Below are positions 57,537 to 64,000 of a DNA stretch of 64,000 nucleotides, piece after piece. Within the stretch, counting starts at the first letter, position 1. The number at the start of each line of letters is the position of its first letter. The DNA comes from Conidiobolus incongruus B7586 (lineage: Eukaryota; Entomophthoromycota; Entomophthoromycetes; Entomophthorales; Conidiobolaceae): contig JNEM01016785.1 in assembly GCA_000697335.1 (NCBI GenBank), positions 1-64,000 of the forward strand. Direction: 5' to 3'. The notes under the pieces were generated by a model. The model saw only the letters and a program-made list of their open reading frames with translations, searched no databases and was not told where the DNA came from. The position numbers were made by a program, and so were the translations under genes.

Positions 57537-60227
57537 TTATTTGGTTTCTAATTGTACAAGTGGCCCCCCATTAGTGCTTGATGCTGCCTTTTTCATACCA
57601 GCTTGATCAATCAATCCTCCCTGGGTCGGCCTTTTAGAGTCGGGCGATGTAGATGAATCTTTGGTAGGATTGGGCTTGTTGGCCATATTGGCTAATAATG
57701 AGCCAGGAGGAGGAGTAGGCTTTTGATCAGCATCTTTCTTGTTAGCTGTAGCTGATGAACCATTGGCTAATAAAGATCCTGATTGGAATTGGGGTTTCTT
57801 GCCTTTGTCAATATCGACCAACTTGGCGGGTGGATTAGATCCATCGGAGCCACTATTTTGTTTGTCCTTAAGTAAGAATGGGTTGTTCTTGATACCTGTG
57901 GGCATTTCACTCTTCTTGATCTTGACACTGGCAGTTCCTGATGTAGGTTCTTTAGGTGTCATAGACACTTTGCGCAATTGCACATTGAATTTGTTCTCAG
58001 CATTGGCTACTTGGTTGGCTCCAGGTGGTGGGAATTTAGACTTGATAGTACCACCTGTGGGATTGAGCTTAGCTGCAATGGCACTCAATTCTGATTGGGG
58101 ATTCTGAGCATTGTTCTGTAGAGTATCTTTGAAGCGGGGCTTTGGTGGCATTGAATCTGTTCTACGGGGGGATTGTGGCGCAACTGATACTTTAGGCTTG
58201 GCGCCATTGAAGGTTTGTGAGCGGGTGGGCGTTAATGGTGACTCGGGGATTTGGCGACTTGTGGATGACTTGAGATCTTCAGTGGAATCTGGAGGGCTGA
58301 GGTTGAGGGGTGAGGGGCGATGAGCTGGCATCATGCTGCTGTGCTTGGGCTTCTGCTGTGAGCTATCCAACAATGATCCTGGTTGGAAGTTGGAACTGGA
58401 CTGAATATTGATCATAGGTCCTGTTTGAAGGGTACGATGCTTATCCTTTTGAGCGTTGTTTGAGGAATCTAAAAGTGATCCATTCTGGAAGGGTTTAGGA
58501 GTAGAAGCATCAACTAAAGGACCAGCCTTGCGTTGAGGTTGTGTATTTTTAACTTGCTGTTGTTGCTGAGCGGCATTGTCCAGTAATGATCCATTTTGGA
58601 AGGGGGTAGGAGTGGATGCATCAACCAATGGACCATTGGTTGGTTGTTCAAACCTGACTGGTTTAACATTTGGTGTACTAGATTTAGCTAATAGTGATCC
58701 CGATGCAAACACCTTATCGGATTCTGCATTTCTAGCTTGGGTATTCTCGCTCAAAATAGGAGCCTTAACAGCATCCAAGAGTGATCCCTTCTTGAATACC
58801 TCTGAAGTAGGCTTAGGAGTCATATCAGACTTCTTATCGCCAGAACCGAATAATTGCTTGAGAAATCTCAATTTGGAATTAGCTTCTTTCTGAGCCCTCA
58901 TTCTAGTCTTAAAGGGAACATTAGGGTCTAATTCAGGGAATTGCCCCTGATCAAACTCTAAAGTGGTAATTTCATTGGAATCCACCTGATATTTGGGGGG
59001 AACAAAGAGACATTGATCATCTGGATTCTCTTCCCACATGGCCATGTTGCGGGAGTGGTAAATGGCCATTGACCAGTTCTTGAGAAGGATTTTGTTTTCA
59101 AAGCAGAGAAAGTGAACATAATCCTTTTCGGGGTTTTCAAACATTAAGATCGAGTCCTGACTCTTGAGCCCAAGGCAGAATTGAGTTGGGGCCTTCTTGC
59201 GGGCATCAATTAAGCTGTATGCATCGAAGGAAGTTAAACTACATAGGAGGGAAGCGGAGGCAGGAGAGTTATTCTTGGCAATAAAGAGGTTGGATTTTTT
59301 AAGGAAGAGATATTTCTTTTCCCATTTACCACTTTTAACTTCATAGTACACAGCACTGGAGAAGATAGGAGGGTTTGATGGAATGGCATTGATCACATTT
59401 GTTAATTTTTTGGAATAACGTCGGAGAATGAGAACGTTGGAACTTTCAGGTTCCCAGCCTTCAAGAACATCCATGATAGGTTCCCAGTCCCTAAGATAGC
59501 GTTCACATCTGAATCCACTGTTAATTTCAAATAACGTCCAAGTGTTATCGGCAGGCAAAAATCCCTTCTGAATAAAACCGTCGATAACAAGTAGGGGTGT
59601 TGACAAAGAAGTTAATTGCACCACTTTGTGATTACTGTTATTTTCGATATATATTTTAGTGGTAAGTTTCTTAATATTAAATGTTTTGAGCTTTTCACTA
59701 ATTAGTCTACGTCTCTCTTGTTCTTCGAGCTGTTCTGGAGTGAGTTCCTAATGATGAATAATTAGTACAGTGAATAACGTGTACAAAAGAGTGATTAGGG
59801 ATACCTTTGGAGGCGGAGGTGGAGCTTTTTTCTCTTTGATATCTTCATCAGGAACGAAAAAGGAGAGACGGCTTGCACCAGTCAAACCGCCCTTACCAAA
59901 ATTTTCAAGGTCTTTTATTAATTCATCTAAATCCGCAAAATCTTCGGCTGTAAGGATTTGAGTTTGAGGTTTGAGAGACATTGGAAAGAGATTAGTTCCT
60001 TTGATAGGTCGCTTAAGAGATCTAGGTGAATAAGGGGCTAGAAACTGGTTATCAGAATAGTTATGATGATTAGTGGTAATAATTTCAGGCTTAAGTTTTG
60101 GACGAACAGGTTTGGGTGAACCGGGTGGTGTTTCGTCTGTTAAATTTTCTGTAAAGATGACAGGAAGTTTGTCTTTAAGTTCAGTTAACTTGAATTTGGG
60201 AGGTGTAGGAAGATTTAAAGTAAGCAT
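57537..60227 (-). CDS. MRL-like RA-PH adaptor, paralogue B
   Basis: Two exons, 60227-59805 and 59747-57537, give 877 residues. It has the same order as paralogue A, plus about 90 extra N-terminal residues, Pro/Lys-rich with SPRS and PPGSP sites. The amphipathic helix AEDFADLDELIKDLENFG contains LDELIKDL, which fits the LDxLLxxL pattern of LD motifs and sits where RIAM binds talin. Coiled coil, RA (about 165-252) and PH (about 265-375) follow. The tail is denser in motifs than in A: twelve GSLL, GPLV, GGLI or GPMI sites, two of them inside tandem units of about 18 residues (NGPLVDASTPTPFQ then NGSLLD, and again), ending GGPLVQLETK. The exon junction lies at the same residue (K/E before TPE) as in A, so the pair arose by duplication. 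Confidence 0.86.
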
Positions 60228-60250
60228 TTAAATGATTCAGTATAATTTAA

Positions 60251-60315
60251 TTAATTGTGGTTCGTTTATAATTTCTGTGAATGATGATAGTCAGAGTGTA
60301 AACAAATTAGCCAAT
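60251..60315 (-). promoter_or_regulatory. upstream elements shared with paralogue A
   Basis: TTAATTGTGGTTC (60251-60263) and AAATTAGCCAAT (60304-60315), in the same order as upstream of paralogue A but only 24 and 77 bases before the start. Confidence 0.4.
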
Positions 60316-63300
60316 GGACTCGTGTTTCGGCGAATTATATGAATGAGTTGATGCGTTAAATGAATGGAGATAATATCAAATTAGTCCGAAACGCGATTCA
60401 GAGATGAGGTATTACTAATAATCTATCTATTACTCCCAAGCTTATTATATACCAGCTGTGATTGATTTCTTTTTGGCAACAATATTAATATGGTTTTCCG
60501 TGGTGAAATAGGCGTAATATATCACTCTGGTTGTGCTAGACTGAATCTAATATTGGGCTATTTTATTAAATTAATTGCATTTCGATTTTTTAAATTTTCC
60601 CAATTGATATTAGTCATGTATCACAGAAATATATAAAAGATGAATTGAGAGTAGAAATATATTATATTTGATGGATTTGATAGATATTAGTATTGTTAAA
60701 ACTTAACATGATTGCATATTTTAAATTGATATATGACCTTTAAATATACATAGTTGCGAATTAATAAAATAATAAACATTTATAATCTAAATCACTAAAT
60801 ATAAATTGTTGAAATAAATAATTTCAAAAATCATTTTAAAGGCATTTGGGCGTTTATTAAGATTCAAAATTGGCGCATTATAAACAATTAACTTTATTTA
60901 AGTACAAAAATTTAACCTATCATGAATAAAATGACTATTGGGTATTATTGCCAAATTATTTTATTATATTCTGTGTTTATCTTACAATGATACGTCAGTT
61001 TATTTATGTGGATATCATGAAGTCGCCATGACTATTATTGATTATTTAGTTTATATAATATCGGCCTATGTTCTTATTATAACCATACTTACAATTATAC
61101 ATATTAGCCAACTCTATGATTTATGTTAACCAGAGCATTTAGAAACTTAAAAAGAGTTGAAACAGGTATCCAAGCTATGAATATGAGCCATTTAATATAT
61201 GATATCGGCATTCTTCCATACTGTATAATTGATAAAAGGTTGATTTTCGTCCATTTTTAACTACAACAAGGTTTAATACCAAATTTAATAAGTTACACCG
61301 ATCTTATCCCAGACTTACTCTGATAATGTGCAAAATTCAATCAAATATTAATTTTTGACGGTTTATTGGCATATTAATCAATTACTGTCAATATTTTATT
61401 AAAACTATCAAACTAATGTGAGATATTTTAATTACTTCAATGATTGAATATTTAATTAACTATGATTATATCATAATAGATAATGGTTTCGGTGGATTTG
61501 ACTGCAGTGTATTGAACCATGTGGGAATTATAAATAGTATAAAATGTAATATAATTATTAATTTTGGATAGCTGGATACATGGTGATACTATCTATCAGT
61601 CTTAATGGTATTTTTAACGAATATAGTAACTTTAGAATATTTTAGTTATAAATAAATGATGATTGGTGAGAAGTATAGAAAAGTCAATAGTGTGATCATT
61701 ATAACTTTTCAATTAAAATACTACTTATATAATATTTAAGGTTTGAAATAAAACATTCGTGTTTATTCAAAATTTCAAAAAACAATCCAATATCTTATAA
61801 TTGTTAATAATATTATGCTATTTATTATTGTTGAGAACCATTCCTCAATAGTTAATAAATATTTATAGTTATTAAATTATAGTGGATATTGTTTGATATT
61901 TTTCAAAATTCTTTTAATATATTTTGATTATTTGGAATCCATTAAACTCCATTTAATTATATATAAAAATAAATATTCTGAATTTATATATTAATAGCTG
62001 TGAATATAAGGAACAATTGATTAAAATAGGCTAAAATATATAGGTGAGGAATGTTTAGTGAAATTGAATACTTTGCAAATAACCTTGGAATATTATTTCA
62101 ATACTTAAAATCTTAAACAAAATTAAATTGTTTCATTTAATTTGAACAATTTTTCAATCAAATTATTTGAATAAAATTTGAATTGTATGAATTAATTGTT
62201 AAATTAATTATATGACCGAAAGGGTTAAATATATTAAAAGGAGTATCAAATAAGTATATTAATTAGTATTAGACAAAATTTATAACAGTTATCATTTGAT
62301 TAAATTTGTATAATTTAATAATGAGATATATTAATTTTTAATTATAATTATCTGACATATTTAAATTGACATAATAATATAAATTTTTGTATTATGAAAA
62401 TTTGTTACATAAAAATTTAATAGATTATGTTATATAATTAATCAATTGGGATACTTTGTACAATCCATTTCATATGACAATAAAAAGATTTTAATGTGTT
62501 CAGTGATTTGGATGTGTTTTTTATAAATGGATGTTCATTTGAATATATTATAGACAGAGCATTTCGCATCTTATAATGAATTTCAAAGATTGATCTTCAA
62601 AAACACTTTAATGTACAATTATTAATATCCTAGGTCACATTATATTCCGTATTAGATTAATCATTATGAGATATATACCAAATCAGCCTAGGCATTTAAT
62701 CTGTTTAAAACTTTAAATTTTTGAAGTTTTACAATATTCGCTAAAATAATGATTCCCCATTTGCTCAATAAAACAAATAATAAATTGATATAACAATTAA
62801 ATTAGAAATCTGTAGTTATTCAATAATAATAAAATGATACTAAAAAGTAAAATAATGATTACATAGTATAAAATGGCTTTATTCACTTTCAAGAACATTA
62901 AGCTAATGCATTAATTTATGTAATTCCTACGTTTAAACCATAAATAAACATTGGTTTGTATAAATTAATTGTGTGTTGTTGGGCTTATATATTTTCATTT
63001 TGAAAATAATAAATTATAAAATTAGTTTCAATGAAATATACAATATTTTTTTCATTCTTTATCTATTAAGTAATTTACAATGCTTCAATGAATAAATACT
63101 GAGTATATATCGTTAACACTATGAGTTTTTTAAAGCTTAGACATAGATAATTGAATATGATTTATAAACAAATTCAGTAAAGATAAATATTGCATCATTA
63201 GAGCAATAACCGTAGATTATATTCATCAGGTTCAATGTATTATGATTCTAATGATGATTTATAATTTGAATAGCTTACATGATGTTATATTTTACTATTT

Positions 63301-63632
63301 AATAATATATGCACTATACTTTGGATTATTTTTTGTATATTCAAAAAAAATAAATCTTAGATAAATAATTATCAAAATTCATTTTATTGTTATATAAATA
63401 ATATAAATAGATCAATTATAATGTAAATGTTTTGATATCATATTATTACAAATCTTGAAAAAAATAAAACCAAATCAATCGTCTATAATTTAATATTGTG
63501 TATATTATCCATAAAAATAAATATTTAAGTTTTATGATGTATGAATATTATATTATGGTGAAAGATAATATTTATAAAAAATTTAATATAACACATTGAA
63601 AACTAATTACAATTAACAATTAGAGCAAATTG
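60316..63632. other. gene-poor AT-rich block
   Basis: 3.3 kb. A hydrophobic 63-codon frame at 60938-61129 looks like chance in AT-rich DNA. No other gene, RNA or repeat is visible. Confidence 0.5.
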
Positions 63633-64000
63633 TTAGGGTGAAGCAAGTTTGGTTGTTCTTCTAACTCCAGGAGTGGCACGTGCACCTATAGAAATTGAAG
63701 CTGGTCTTCGGGTAGCTCGAGGGATCTGTGATGGCATTTGAGTTTGAGCTTGAACTTGAGCCTGCTTAACGGCATTTAGTGACACTGGTGGGAGTTGACT
63801 AATTGACTTTGATTTAGCATGTGGACCATGGAAAGGCTTATTAATCAGGTCTTGGAATGACATGTCAGTTAATGAAACCTTAGGTGGATGTTCATTAAGC
63901 TTAAGTTTGTCATGTAGAACTTTGACTTGTCTTCGATAATGATTGAGTGATGATTGAAGTTGTTTAATATTGGATTCATATTTAGACGATTCTTCAATAA
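63633..64000 (-). CDS. C-terminal part of a coiled-coil protein (runs off the window)
   Basis: The frame is open from the window edge to the stop at 63633. It begins in a coiled coil (IEESSKYESNIKQLQSSLNH and YRRQVKVLHDKLKLNEHP), then DMSFQDLINKPFHGPHAKSK, and ends in a basic, Ser/Thr/Arg-rich tail with Gln repeats (KQAQVQAQTQMPSQIPRATR). A basic tail after coiled coil could bind microtubules or DNA, but no family is recognised. The 5' part is missing. Confidence 0.65.
   Translation of the reverse strand, partial: IEESSKYESNIKQLQSSLNHYRRQVKVLHDKLKLNEHPPKVSLTDMSFQDLINKPFHGPHAKSKSISQLPPVSLNAVKQAQVQAQTQMPSQIPRATRRPASISIGARATPGVRRTTKLASP

Noticed and set aside
60938-61129. 63-codon hydrophobic frame
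   Set aside because: AT-rich DNA readily encodes hydrophobic stretches; no homology, no motif upstream and no conserved features.

Overview
The window is about 75-80% AT nuclear DNA from a eukaryote with compact genes and short introns (mostly 48-60 nt, GT...TTTAG). I read it as an early-diverging fungus, most like the very AT-rich Entomophthoromycotina (Conidiobolus-type). Supporting this are a fungal-type EI24/RRT8 membrane protein, a small fungal-type Cys-rich membrane protein (49.8 kb), a secreted trypsin and chitinase of the kind insect-associated fungi carry, Far11/STRIP, PEX14, Cmc1, mL53, and a methylmalonyl-CoA branch (epimerase plus propionyl-CoA carboxylase) that Dikarya have largely lost. 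An amoebozoan is a less likely alternative.

Layout. 0-7.5 kb: 3' end of a LINE, a probable mitochondrial protein, an F-box/LRR protein, PEX14, a small membrane protein, methylmalonyl-CoA epimerase, trypsin. 7.5-16 kb: AT-rich spacer, a decayed UBR7-type gene, a six-exon PPR-like gene, a Cmc1-type gene, a disrupted cyclin C gene, mL53. 16-29.4 kb: mitochondrial PDK-type kinase, Far11/STRIP, syntaxin-6-type SNARE, Cdc6, a seven-exon GFA-fold protein, a 13-exon copine with a long tail. 29.4-41.3 kb: gene-poor block, PCCA, a basic Ser/Asn-rich protein, V-ATPase subunit A. 41.3-51.5 kb: gene-poor AT DNA around a GH18 chitinase, a candidate structured RNA, the small membrane protein and the EI24 protein. 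53-60.2 kb: two tandem paralogues with RA and PH domains of the MRL (Mig-10/RIAM/lamellipodin) type and tails full of GSLL/GPLV motifs. 63.6 kb to the end: the 3' end of a coiled-coil gene.

Exon structures were worked out by hand from reading frame, splice-site consensus and family similarity; each spliced model listed as CDS closes in frame. The most unexpected signal is a 9-mer, ATCCCATAA. I find it nine times, always on the coding strand and always 72-103 bases before a start codon, mostly of mitochondrial or housekeeping genes. It also helped place the start of the PPR-like gene. By contrast, the secreted trypsin and chitinase have ordinary TATA boxes about 50-55 bases before their starts.
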